This document shows positions 18,384 to 26,513 of a stretch of 43,736 bases of DNA, in pieces (position 1 is the first letter of the stretch; each line of letters opens with the position of its first letter). The stretch is from positions 1 to 43,736 of the forward strand of contig CAISZN010000249.1 in assembly GCA_903889985.1 (NCBI GenBank). The letters run 5' to 3'. The translations under genes were made by a program, and so were the position numbers. The stretch comes from an uncultured Hyphomicrobiales bacterium. GTDB lineage: Bacteria > Pseudomonadota > Alphaproteobacteria > Rhizobiales > Beijerinckiaceae. The notes beneath the pieces are model-generated. The model saw only the letters and a program-made list of their open reading frames with translations. It had not been told where the DNA came from and ran no database searches.

Positions 18384-18749
18384 TCACTTCGTCACGTCGA
18401 ATGAAAGGGAGGTTTGAGACCCGGTCTGCACGCTCGTATAGGTGATGTGGCAGGTCACGCCATTCAGGAACGGTGTCACATCGACCTTCGGCGGCGGGGT
18501 CTTTGCGACCGATGCCTCGTTGAAGATCTGCGAGTTCACCAGCGACCGGATGGCAAGGATATTGGTCACCGTGCCGATCTTCTGAGGGATGCCTGCACCG
18601 TAATCGACGTGCCAGAGATAGCCGTTCACGGCCGTCATGAGGCGGCGAATGATGCGCTGCGTGGTCAGGTCGAGGTTGTCAACGGTGGCAAGGCTGCCGG
18701 TGGCAGAGACCTGCAAGTCACTGCCGAAAAAGTGCGACATATCCGGCAT
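18384..18749 (-). CDS. baseplate wedge protein, GpW/gp25-like
   Basis: 'GSLATVDNLDLTTQRIIRRLMTAVNGYLWHVDYGAGIP' and position next to J. Confidence 0.75.
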   Translation of the reverse strand: MPDMSHFFGSDLQVSATGSLATVDNLDLTTQRIIRRLMTAVNGYLWHVDYGAGIPQKIGTVTNILAIRSLVNSQIFNEASVAKTPPPKVDVTPFLNGVTCHITYTSVQTGSQTSLSFDVTK

Positions 18750-19016
18750 TCAGACCCCCGTCGAGGAATTCGCGCCCCCGGTTGTGATGACCGCGCCGCA
18801 GGCGCAGGCAGCGCCCACATAGGCGACCTGTGCGCCCTCGCAGTAGAAGTTCGAGGACCCCTGCACGATGGGGTTGATGCCATGGCCGGGGAACGGGCAG
18901 GCAATCAGATCGCCTTTTCGGGCGATCAGCGCCCCGTTCGCGTAGGTCTTTGAACACGATGAGATGATGGTGCCGCCATGAGAATGGGCGTCACCCAGCC
19001 GGGCGATGAGAGGCAT
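18750..19016 (-). CDS. PAAR-domain spike-tip protein
   Basis: 'MPLIARLGDAHSHGGTIISSCSKTYANGALIARKGDLIACPFPGHG' PAAR-like with metal ligands. Confidence 0.85.
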   Translation of the reverse strand: MPLIARLGDAHSHGGTIISSCSKTYANGALIARKGDLIACPFPGHGINPIVQGSSNFYCEGAQVAYVGAACACGAVITTGGANSSTGV

Positions 19017-19017
19017 G

Positions 19018-19518
19018 TCAGGCCTCGTTCAGATGGATCTGGCCGTTGATCGCGATCTTGCCGGAGCCAGAGGATACCGTCACAGGCCCGTCAACGGTCG
19101 TGACCGTCACGCCCTTGCCGTTGCCGGTGATCTTGATATGCCCGTCCTTATCCCACATGACGGATGTCTTGGTGCCGTGGTGGACGATGGCCGTCTCGCC
19201 GCTCTCAACCTGTGGCGCGGGGTCCGCATCCGAGTGCAGGAAGTGCGAGACGAAGCCGCTTTCAATGTCGCCGTCGAGAAACCCGATTACGACCTGATCG
19301 CCGGGGCTCGCCCCATGGACGAAGGAAATCCCCTGCCCTGCGGCATGGCGGCCAATCGGTATCCAGCCGCTTTCGTTTCCGTCAGGCTGATAGGTCACCT
19401 TCACGGAATGCGTCTTCTTGTCATAGCTCGATACGACCCCAGCCCGAGGGTGCGTCATGTTGGACATGGCCCGGCCAATCTCGCGCCGGATCAGGTTTGT
19501 GATGTCGTCACCGATCAT
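19018..19518 (-). CDS. baseplate assembly protein V (gp45-like spike)
   Basis: 'GVVSSYDKKTHSVKVTYQPDGNESGWIPIG...ASPGDQVVIGFLDGD' OB-fold plus C-terminal beta repeats. Confidence 0.88.
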   Translation of the reverse strand: MIGDDITNLIRREIGRAMSNMTHPRAGVVSSYDKKTHSVKVTYQPDGNESGWIPIGRHAAGQGISFVHGASPGDQVVIGFLDGDIESGFVSHFLHSDADPAPQVESGETAIVHHGTKTSVMWDKDGHIKITGNGKGVTVTTVDGPVTVSSGSGKIAINGQIHLNEA

Positions 19519-20492
19519 CCCTCAGAGCCCTTTGACTTGGCAGAGACCGTCATCCGGAAGCCTTCGGTGAAGCTCATGCGATACTGGACCGTCGTGATCT
19601 CGTAGGTGTCATCGTAGATGCTGCCGGTTCCCGAGATCGAGATGTTCATTCTGGCATTCAGCCCGGTGTTGCCTGGCATGTCGAGCGTGATCGACTTGCC
19701 GTGTGCCGAGTTCTCGCGAAGCTTTTTGGCCGCGATCTTGTCGGCCTGTGCCTGCGTCAGGCCTGGATGATGGTGTTTGTATTCAGGCCCCTTCGACCCC
19801 TTCGTGGAGGTGATGACCTTCTTGAGCTTGTGGTTCCAGCTCTTGACGGTGACCTTCGCGCCCTTGCTCACAACTAGGTTGCGGCGGCATTTCAGGTCGA
19901 TGAACGAGCCCTGCGCATAGCTGGCGGGCGTTGGCGGGACATAGAACACCGGGAAGGTCGGGACTTCCTCGGTCATGTTCTTGAAATAGAGCGTGCCATT
20001 CGTGACGTAGGCATTCATGCCGAACAGATCAGCCAGCCGATTGATCATGGACCAGTGAGAGTGGTCATGCTGAAAGGCATTCCAGTCGATCTGGTAGATC
20101 TTGCCCGCCTTGTCGCCAATCTCGTCCATATCGACGGACAGGCCAGCCTCGCCGGCAAGCTGCTGGACGACCTCGCCCGGCTTTTTGTTCAGGAACTTCT
20201 TGCGGTCCTTCTTGTCGATCAGCTTCGCGCCCTTGTCGCGCCCGCTGATGCGATAGACCCGCTTTGCGAAATCCGCTTCGACGCTGTCCACGAACCCGTC
20301 GAACATTTGGACCCCGCCGGGCCCGTCATTCGACATTGTAACCTGCACTGCGATGTCCTCGCCGTCCCAGCCGCCAAGCGACATGGGCAATTCAGCGTGG
20401 AATGTGTCGGTGTTTTTCGTCCTTGACTGCGAAACCTCCACAGACAGGACCGGCAGGCCATTAACATAGGCCCGAGGCTGGCGGTCAGCCAT
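19515..20492 (-). CDS. late control protein D-like baseplate hub
   Basis: 'VNGLPVLSVEVSQSRTKNTDTFHAELPM...GDKAGKIYQIDWNAFQHDHSHWSMINRLADLFGMNAYV' characteristic of gpD/gp44 hubs. Confidence 0.88.
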   Translation of the reverse strand: MADRQPRAYVNGLPVLSVEVSQSRTKNTDTFHAELPMSLGGWDGEDIAVQVTMSNDGPGGVQMFDGFVDSVEADFAKRVYRISGRDKGAKLIDKKDRKKFLNKKPGEVVQQLAGEAGLSVDMDEIGDKAGKIYQIDWNAFQHDHSHWSMINRLADLFGMNAYVTNGTLYFKNMTEEVPTFPVFYVPPTPASYAQGSFIDLKCRRNLVVSKGAKVTVKSWNHKLKKVITSTKGSKGPEYKHHHPGLTQAQADKIAAKKLRENSAHGKSITLDMPGNTGLNARMNISISGTGSIYDDTYEITTVQYRMSFTEGFRMTVSAKSKGSEG

Positions 20493-20709
20493 AGAGGATG
20501 CCGTCTGTGCTGGCGTTCTTGTCCACGGCTGGAAGGCGCAGGACGTAGATGCCCGAGAAAAATGGGTCAGCCATGCCGTTCAGGCGGGCCACGCGGTTCC
20601 ACTGGCGTGCATCGCCAAGGTAGCGGGCAGCGATATCAAACAGGTTGCCCGACACGACCGTGACCGTCTTGACAGGCTGCGTCGTCTGAAGGGCGGGAAT
20701 ATCGGTCAT
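20485..20709 (-). CDS. tail protein X-like (LysM-type)
   Basis: 'VVSGNLFDIAARYLGDARQWNRVARLNGMADPFFSG' LysM-like repeat. Confidence 0.8.
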   Translation of the reverse strand: MTDIPALQTTQPVKTVTVVSGNLFDIAARYLGDARQWNRVARLNGMADPFFSGIYVLRLPAVDKNASTDGILYG

Positions 20710-21029
20710 GCACCCACACTCCACGTCAGGTTAACGACCATGCGATCAGCGTAGTCCTGTGCCTTTAGAAGCCCGTCCTCGGACAAGGTGACGCGAACCT
20801 GCCCAGCAAGATAGATGGCCAACAGTGCCGGGTCGGTGCCGGTATCCATGCCGGAGGTGATCAGGGCATCGAGTGCCGCGGTCGCCGCATGAAGATCGGT
20901 CGAAAGCTGCTTGGCAGCGTCCAGCAGCGGCGAGATGACCGAAAAGCTGGCACCCTGCAAAGTCCCGGCGTTGGTGATAGCCGTCTGGAATGCCGCAAGG
21001 TCGGTCGAGATGTTAGAAGCCAAGGCCAT
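20706..21029 (-). CDS. tail-associated hypothetical protein
   Basis: Internal ATG (MALASNISTDLAAFQTAITNAG) of the supplied ORF; between U-like and X-like genes. Confidence 0.65.
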   Translation of the reverse strand: MALASNISTDLAAFQTAITNAGTLQGASFSVISPLLDAAKQLSTDLHAATAALDALITSGMDTGTDPALLAIYLAGQVRVTLSEDGLLKAQDYADRMVVNLTWSVGA

Positions 21030-21552
21030 CAAGTGCACTCCCGACCGCGTCGTTGACCGCCCCGCCGATGGCATTCATGGCGAAGCTGACCGGATTGTTG
21101 AGGACGCCGTTAATCATGCCTGCAACCTGCGCAAGGTCGCCCCCAATCAGGCCCCCAAGATCGCCAGCAAGAAGGCCCCCAATTGCCCCGACCCCAGCCC
21201 CAAAAGGATCGCCAGAGACAACGCACTCGATCTCGTAGGGGATCTCCCAGCCCTTCTCGTAGCTCGGCTTAAAGTGCTGGATCACGACCATGTAGAACAG
21301 GCCGCCCCACGTCAGCGGGACGGCTGCACCAGCCTGGCGCATGGCATCGACTGCCTGCGCTCGACCAAGGGCATCAGGCCCCCGGAAGCGCCCGCGCCAG
21401 CGGATGTTGTCTGGATCTGGCCCCATGGCCTCAACGATGCGCTGGCCGCCGATCAGTTTGTGGGTGACAAGCTGTTGCTGACCACCGAAGTTGATGTCGC
21501 CGGGGATTTCCCACCCGTCGAATGTGACCGCGCCGAGTGTCAATTCAGACAT
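21013..21552 (-). CDS. P2 gpU-like tail protein
   Basis: 'TLGAVTFDGWEIPGDINFGGQQQLVTHKLIGGQRIVEAMGPDPDNIRWRGRFRG'. Confidence 0.82.
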   Translation of the reverse strand: MSELTLGAVTFDGWEIPGDINFGGQQQLVTHKLIGGQRIVEAMGPDPDNIRWRGRFRGPDALGRAQAVDAMRQAGAAVPLTWGGLFYMVVIQHFKPSYEKGWEIPYEIECVVSGDPFGAGVGAIGGLLAGDLGGLIGGDLAQVAGMINGVLNNPVSFAMNAIGGAVNDAVGSALDGLGF

Positions 21553-21562
21553 TGGTCAGGCC

Positions 21563-24247
21563 TCACGCATCAATCGGAGCAAAGGCGGTGCGCACGTCAT
21601 GGTCATTGGTCGATTGAGTATGTTCATGACGCCCGACCATTTCGCTTTCCATGGCCGATGCGAAGACGCGCCCATTGACGGTGAAAACCATCTTCTTTTG
21701 GCCCGTCGTTGCCCCTGAAGGAGGAACAAAGCTTGATTGCTTCCCCGGTGGTTTTGCCGCCGCTGGCGCATTTGGCGTTGTGCCTAGTGACGGCATTTTG
21801 AACCCACTCAGGGCACCCTGAATGCCGCTCAGGAGAGAAGCCCCGGCACGGGAGCCCGCGCCTGCAAAATCTGCCCCCGCAAATCCGTTTGTTATCTTCA
21901 AGCCAGCATCCGTGCCCTTAGTGGCAAACCCGGCAAGGCTAAAACCGTTAGCGAGCTGCGTGGCCGCTTCGGCACCTTTGGCTGTGTTATCTTTTGTTGG
22001 CGCAAGTTCCTGCGGACCGCCAATCGGTTTTGGGAACGGCGCAATGCCGGAAGACAGCGATTTCCCAATCGCGTCACCAATATATTTGCCGACCTTAGAT
22101 GCCGCACCTGATAAGTCTGCCGAATTAACGTCTGGCATCTTGGGCAGGGACGACTGCGGCATCTTACCAAGACCGGGGGTCTTAACCCCGCCAAGCGAAC
22201 CCATAATGCCACTGAGCAAGGAAGCCCCGGCTTTAGTGCCAGCCCCTGCAAAGTCTGCACCAGCGAACCCGCCGATGGTCTTTTGTCCAGCGGATTCGCC
22301 ATTGGTGGCGAAGCCAGCGACATTGAACCCGCTGGCAATCTGCTGCGCTGCTTCCGCGCCCTTGGCTGCAAGCCCAGCGGTGTCACCCACAGATTTGCTT
22401 TCACCTTGCGGGGCACTTGGGGTTGATTTTTGAGGGGCGGCTAATGGCCCTTTTGTCGGAGCAGACGGGCGGACGCCCCACCTCTTAGTGAGGTCATCCA
22501 TGGCCTTCATGCGGTCGTCAATTTCGCCGCTCGGGACGCCCCAAAACTGAAGCGGCCACCCGCTCGTAGGCCCCTGCCCGATTGAATATGGCGGGGCAGG
22601 CATATTGCCGGGGACGCCGTTCATACCAAATCGGAACGCTGCGCGCCCATCACCGATAGAATACTTTTCGGCTTCCGGCATCTTCGGGCCATTCAAGCCA
22701 AAGTGCGGACTGCGGTCGCCTTCCTTATTTGGTGGCTTGATAAGTGCCAACGCGACGGCAAGCGCGGTGATAGCACCCGCGACCAAACCAACCGCACCAG
22801 CCGCGCCGACAGCCGCAGAAATGACGGCCGTGCCACCAATCACGAGCAGTGCGGCTGAAAGTGCTGCGATTGCAATCCCAATGTTTGCCATCGCGCCGGG
22901 GTTTGCATTCGCGAACCCGCCAATGGAAGTGAACATTTCCGTGATGCCCTTCATCACAGGGATTGCTGCCTGCATCATCGGCGCACCGATGGATTGCATC
23001 ATGCTTTCGTGCTGTTCTTCATAGGCCTTTTTAACGCCCTTAGAATTTCGGTTCGTGTAGTCGTTATAGGACTGGTCAATGCTATGTGCCTGACGCCACT
23101 GCGGAATGTCTTTGGCGATTTGATCAAGGAAGCCAGGGTCCGAAAACATTGTGAGCATACGCATGACATTGCGATTGCGGCCAACCTTCGCAATGTTGCT
23201 ATCAAATTCGGAACGCTCTTCCGGGTTCATGTGGGATACGTCGATTTTTTTATCACCGACTGATCGGATCAGGTCGCCCAACATCCCTTTTTCTTTGGTG
23301 GTCAGGGCTGTCAATGCAGGGGTGACGACTTTCGTCATCCAACCATGGATGTCGAACTTCCCCTGCCCAGTGTAGTCGGATGACCCAACAATGCCTCCGG
23401 GCGCGACGTTTATGCGACCGCCCTTATCGTGAGTGACCTTCGACGGATCAATCAACTTAGCCTTGTTCAACAGCTCATATTGCTGTTTTGACAGGGTGTT
23501 CGCCCCCGTCATGAACATATATGCCGACATCATGGCCGTGCCGGCGGTGTCGCCGCCTAGATCCGCCGCGACGACAGACATCGGGCCAGCAAGAAAGTCA
23601 GGACTTGCGTTCGCCCAAGCGACACCGCCACGCTTGGCCATGGTCTGATAGGTGCCGGCATCGAGCTTGCCACCAGACCCGATGATGTTTTGAGCAAGCC
23701 TTTCAGCGAGTGCTTTCGTTCCAACGGGGTCGGACGTGGTGCGCCCGGTCATCTCCATTGCGCGCCACATCTTCATGCCTTCGCCCTCGGCTTTCTTGCC
23801 GGTGGCGTTGGCGATGATAGCCTCAAGCTTCATCGACCAAGGCGTGATTTCTTCCGCGTGTTGAGCCCCAACGACTGATCGCAGTTCGTTGTAATTGCGG
23901 AGATAGTCTGAAACCGTCGAAGTCGGGACGGCCGTGGCGACCTCGCTGTAATACTTGCTTTGGAGGCGCAGGACCTCGTTGTATTTGATGCCGCTGCGCT
24001 GAAGCTTGTCCTGCTGATCCAGCAGCTTGTCGCCGTGGTTCGCGATACCCTTGAGTTCGGAGGCAAGACCAAGGCCCGCACCGATAGAAAGAGCCCCCCA
24101 AATGGCAGGCTTGAGCCCGGCAAGGCCCTTTTGCAGGGTCGCCACGCTGGCCCCAAGGTCCAGAACCTCTTTCGAAATCGCCGCAAGGACGCCAGAGACG
24201 CCATTTTCCGCCTTCAGGTGGATTGCGACTTCATAGACTTGGGCCAT
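21563..24247 (-). CDS. tail tape measure protein
   Basis: 894 aa, largest tail-module gene, internal hydrophobic segment, duplicated C-terminal blocks (GFNVAGFATNGESAGQKTIGGFAGADFAGAGTKAGASLLSGI). Confidence 0.9.
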   Translation of the reverse strand: MAQVYEVAIHLKAENGVSGVLAAISKEVLDLGASVATLQKGLAGLKPAIWGALSIGAGLGLASELKGIANHGDKLLDQQDKLQRSGIKYNEVLRLQSKYYSEVATAVPTSTVSDYLRNYNELRSVVGAQHAEEITPWSMKLEAIIANATGKKAEGEGMKMWRAMEMTGRTTSDPVGTKALAERLAQNIIGSGGKLDAGTYQTMAKRGGVAWANASPDFLAGPMSVVAADLGGDTAGTAMMSAYMFMTGANTLSKQQYELLNKAKLIDPSKVTHDKGGRINVAPGGIVGSSDYTGQGKFDIHGWMTKVVTPALTALTTKEKGMLGDLIRSVGDKKIDVSHMNPEERSEFDSNIAKVGRNRNVMRMLTMFSDPGFLDQIAKDIPQWRQAHSIDQSYNDYTNRNSKGVKKAYEEQHESMMQSIGAPMMQAAIPVMKGITEMFTSIGGFANANPGAMANIGIAIAALSAALLVIGGTAVISAAVGAAGAVGLVAGAITALAVALALIKPPNKEGDRSPHFGLNGPKMPEAEKYSIGDGRAAFRFGMNGVPGNMPAPPYSIGQGPTSGWPLQFWGVPSGEIDDRMKAMDDLTKRWGVRPSAPTKGPLAAPQKSTPSAPQGESKSVGDTAGLAAKGAEAAQQIASGFNVAGFATNGESAGQKTIGGFAGADFAGAGTKAGASLLSGIMGSLGGVKTPGLGKMPQSSLPKMPDVNSADLSGAASKVGKYIGDAIGKSLSSGIAPFPKPIGGPQELAPTKDNTAKGAEAATQLANGFSLAGFATKGTDAGLKITNGFAGADFAGAGSRAGASLLSGIQGALSGFKMPSLGTTPNAPAAAKPPGKQSSFVPPSGATTGQKKMVFTVNGRVFASAMESEMVGRHEHTQSTNDHDVRTAFAPIDA

Positions 24248-24370
24248 CTAGAAACCTGCGCTAAAGTGGGGAATTCATGGAGACTGACGGCTATGCGCTT
24301 ATGGTTTAGCGGCCCAAGGATAATGGGGATCAGAACCGGCGTGAGCTTCGGTCCGGAGGATTGGCGAGCG

Positions 24371-24922
24371 ATGAACCCGCCGACTGACCCGGCCATAAGC
24401 GGGAAGCTCGACGGTGCATTCGTCTATGTCATCACCGGGCAGCACGGGAAATCCAAGATTGGTGTGTCTGGGAACCCGATTGCTCGTCTGGCTCAACTTC
24501 AAACAGGGTCGCCAGACGCCCTTGCACTAGCGTTTATCGGGGCGACGAACGGCGGCGGATACCGGGTCGAGGCAGAAGCCAAGCGCATCTTGGCGAAACA
24601 GTCGCTTGCGACCGATGAATGGTTCGACGTTCAACCGGAACTTGCGATTTCGGTCGTCATGGGAGCGGCTGTGAAGGTCAAGGAGCCCGTCGCGGTCGTC
24701 TCAGCATCTCAGGTGCCGACAATCATTCGCGCTTGCCTCAGCGCGCCGGGGACGGCCGCTGCCAAGCCATCTGCGGTCCCATATATTGCCGCCACCGCAT
24801 TGATGATGGCCTCATTGGCATTCATTATCGGGAAGCTAACCGGCGGGAACTTCTTGCCCCCTGCTATAGGCGTCTCGATTGGATATGCGATTGCCTTGGC
24901 CGTGTATTTCAAGGTCCGGTGA
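24371..24922 (+). CDS. GIY-YIG (Mug113/T5orf172-like) protein with C-terminal transmembrane segments
   Basis: 'GAFVYVITGQHGKSKIGVSGNPIARLAQLQTGSPDAL...YRVEAEAKRILAKQSLATDEWFDV' matches the GIY-YIG/Mug113 layout; C-terminus 'YIAATALMMASLAFIIGKLTGGNFLPPAIGVSIGYAIALAVYFKVR' is hydrophobic. GGAGG 11 nt upstream of ATG 24371 (upstream in-frame ATGs exist at 24293 and 24323). Confidence 0.82.
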   Translation: MNPPTDPAISGKLDGAFVYVITGQHGKSKIGVSGNPIARLAQLQTGSPDALALAFIGATNGGGYRVEAEAKRILAKQSLATDEWFDVQPELAISVVMGAAVKVKEPVAVVSASQVPTIIRACLSAPGTAAAKPSAVPYIAATALMMASLAFIIGKLTGGNFLPPAIGVSIGYAIALAVYFKVR

Positions 24923-25310
24923 TCGACTTCAAAGCGCCGTTGGCAATCATGTCGGCGGCCTTCTGGCCATCATGTGCCACTGCCCCGCCGAGGAACGGAC
25001 GCGCCGGGATTTTTGAAGTCCCAAACTCATGCCACGTTGCCTTCTTGTTGTCCGACCCGACATAGCCTTCATGCCGGTCTGAATTGTGAGTGATGGACGC
25101 CTTCAACTCGCCAGTATCCAGCAGTGGCGTGTCGCCATGCTTCGCAACGGCTGCCGGGCCCAGGGGCGCCCATCCGAACTTGTATGTTCCAATCGCATCC
25201 TTGGCCGAATTCTCAAGGACGACGCAGGCCTTTTCCATGCTATCGCCCAGGTGCTTTTCGCAGGCGATGGAAGCGGCCATCATCTTGGCAGCAAATGTCG
25301 CAAGGTCCAT
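24909..25310 (-). CDS. HK97 gp10-like tail completion/morphogenesis protein
   Basis: 'WHEFGTSKIPARPFLGGAV' signature; starts 4 nt after the frameshifted chaperone stop. Confidence 0.72.
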   Translation of the reverse strand: MDLATFAAKMMAASIACEKHLGDSMEKACVVLENSAKDAIGTYKFGWAPLGPAAVAKHGDTPLLDTGELKASITHNSDRHEGYVGSDNKKATWHEFGTSKIPARPFLGGAVAHDGQKAADMIANGALKSITGP

Positions 25311-25314
25311 GAGA

Positions 25315-25904
25315 TTAATCCCGCTTGTTCCAGCGCATATTGCCCCAATTCCACTCGCCGCCCTCAAACTCACCAAAGACGATCACAGCGGCCTTGCGCA
25401 TCATTGTGGGCATGGACATCGCTAGGTCCGGGTCCATGCCGTTTTTTATGAGCCACAGAACTTCAATAAATTCCGGGCTCTGAGCTAGTTTTTTATTTCA
25501 TCCGTGGCAGGACCCGCATCAACTTCATATGACGTGAAGCGGTTCATGCCCTCGGTGGCTGCCGTCACACCATGGAAGTCAAGCTGGGCCATCAAGGCCT
25601 CAAGTTGTGATCTGGTACGGGGACGCGAAATAGGCTGCCCGTCGATCTCCACGACCGACGATGACATGAGAGCCTGACGCAACGCGACCGCGTTCTGTGC
25701 GTCATCCCCTAACATGCAAGTGACGTGATGGGTGTCGAGGAAATTCAGCTTCTTAACGCCAATGATGCGTCCGGCTGCATCCTTCACCTTTTCAATGCGG
25801 GTTGCATCCGCCTTGATCCGTTCCGCCAGCGACATCTCTGCCGGGGCGGCCTGCGGCTGATGCGCAGCCTGCACGTTCGATACTTTCGCCATTCTAGTCT
25901 CCAT
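25315..25904 (-). CDS. predicted -1 frameshift product: tail assembly chaperone G-T fusion (~196 aa)
   Basis: Slip at A AAA AAC gives ...DEIKN|LAQSPEFIEVLWLIKNGMDPDLAMSMPTMMRKAAVIVFGEFEGGEWNWGNMRWNKRD*; the 57-codon extension ends at 25315. Confidence 0.75.
25485..25904 (-). CDS. tail assembly chaperone (P2 E / G-like, unshifted product)
   Basis: 139-aa ORF between tail tube and tape measure; ends DEIKN-TAG at the slippery site. Confidence 0.82.
   Translation of the reverse strand: METRMAKVSNVQAAHQPQAAPAEMSLAERIKADATRIEKVKDAAGRIIGVKKLNFLDTHHVTCMLGDDAQNAVALRQALMSSSVVEIDGQPISRPRTRSQLEALMAQLDFHGVTAATEGMNRFTSYEVDAGPATDEIKN
25488..25494 (-). promoter_or_regulatory. -1 ribosomal slippery heptamer A AAA AAC
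   Basis: Plus-strand GTTTTTT; codons AT[A AAA AAC] TAG in the chaperone frame match X XXY YYZ. Confidence 0.8.
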
Positions 25905-26011
25905 CGGCGCCGGCCTGCCAAGGCCCGAACGCGCACGGGTGGTCGGAAACGACCGCCGGGCCGATGAAGCCCTTAGAGGTCGCGTTGGCCGCTGGCAGGC
26001 GGCTTAGATAA

Positions 26012-26449
26012 TCAGACGACCTTGATCATCGTCGAGGCAACCCAGTCGATCTTCATCGACACCTTGTCCTGCGCCTTCCACTGGCCCTTCTGAGCCAGCT
26101 TGAACGCCACCTTCTCGTAACGGTACTGCGAGAGGGTGCCGTTCTGCTCGGTGATCGTCTCGGTGATCGTGCCGGTCAGCAGGTTCGAGCCGTTCCAGTA
26201 GAGCGCCTCGTTGCGGGCGAAGAAGTCGTCGATGGACGAATCCCGGCGATCAAACTCAATAGAGCCCTTCCATCCGGTCGGAAGCTCGGCATAGAGCGGC
26301 GGGGAATTCAGAGGCTCGGACACGATCTGCTTGGTGTTCGGCTCAGAATTAAAGCCGGTCGCGGCAGGCCACGAAACGATCTGGCCGGTGACGGGATCGG
26401 TCACATCGACCGCAACGTCATGGCCAATGGAAAAGCCATTCAAGGGCAT
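26012..26449 (-). CDS. tail tube protein
   Basis: 'MPLNGFSIGHDVAVDVTDPVTGQIVSWPAATGFNSEPNTKQIVSEPLNSPPLYAELPTGWKGSIEFDRRD', directly after the sheath gene. Confidence 0.82.
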   Translation of the reverse strand: MPLNGFSIGHDVAVDVTDPVTGQIVSWPAATGFNSEPNTKQIVSEPLNSPPLYAELPTGWKGSIEFDRRDSSIDDFFARNEALYWNGSNLLTGTITETITEQNGTLSQYRYEKVAFKLAQKGQWKAQDKVSMKIDWVASTMIKVV

Positions 26450-26463
26450 GGGAATGCTCCAAC

Positions 26464-26491
26464 GAAAAAAGGCCCCCGCGAGGGAGCCTTT
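26464..26491 (-). terminator. rho-independent terminator
   Basis: Minus-strand GGCTCCC-TCGC-GGGGGCC followed by TTTTTT, between sheath stop and tube start. Confidence 0.82.
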
Positions 26492-26513
26492 GAGAGAAGT
26501 TCAGGGTGAGGGA

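Noticed and set aside
23960-24370. N-terminal extension of the GIY-YIG ORF to 320 aa
   Set aside because: The first ~95 codons are antisense to the tape measure start; GGAGG and the domain boundary favour ATG 24371.
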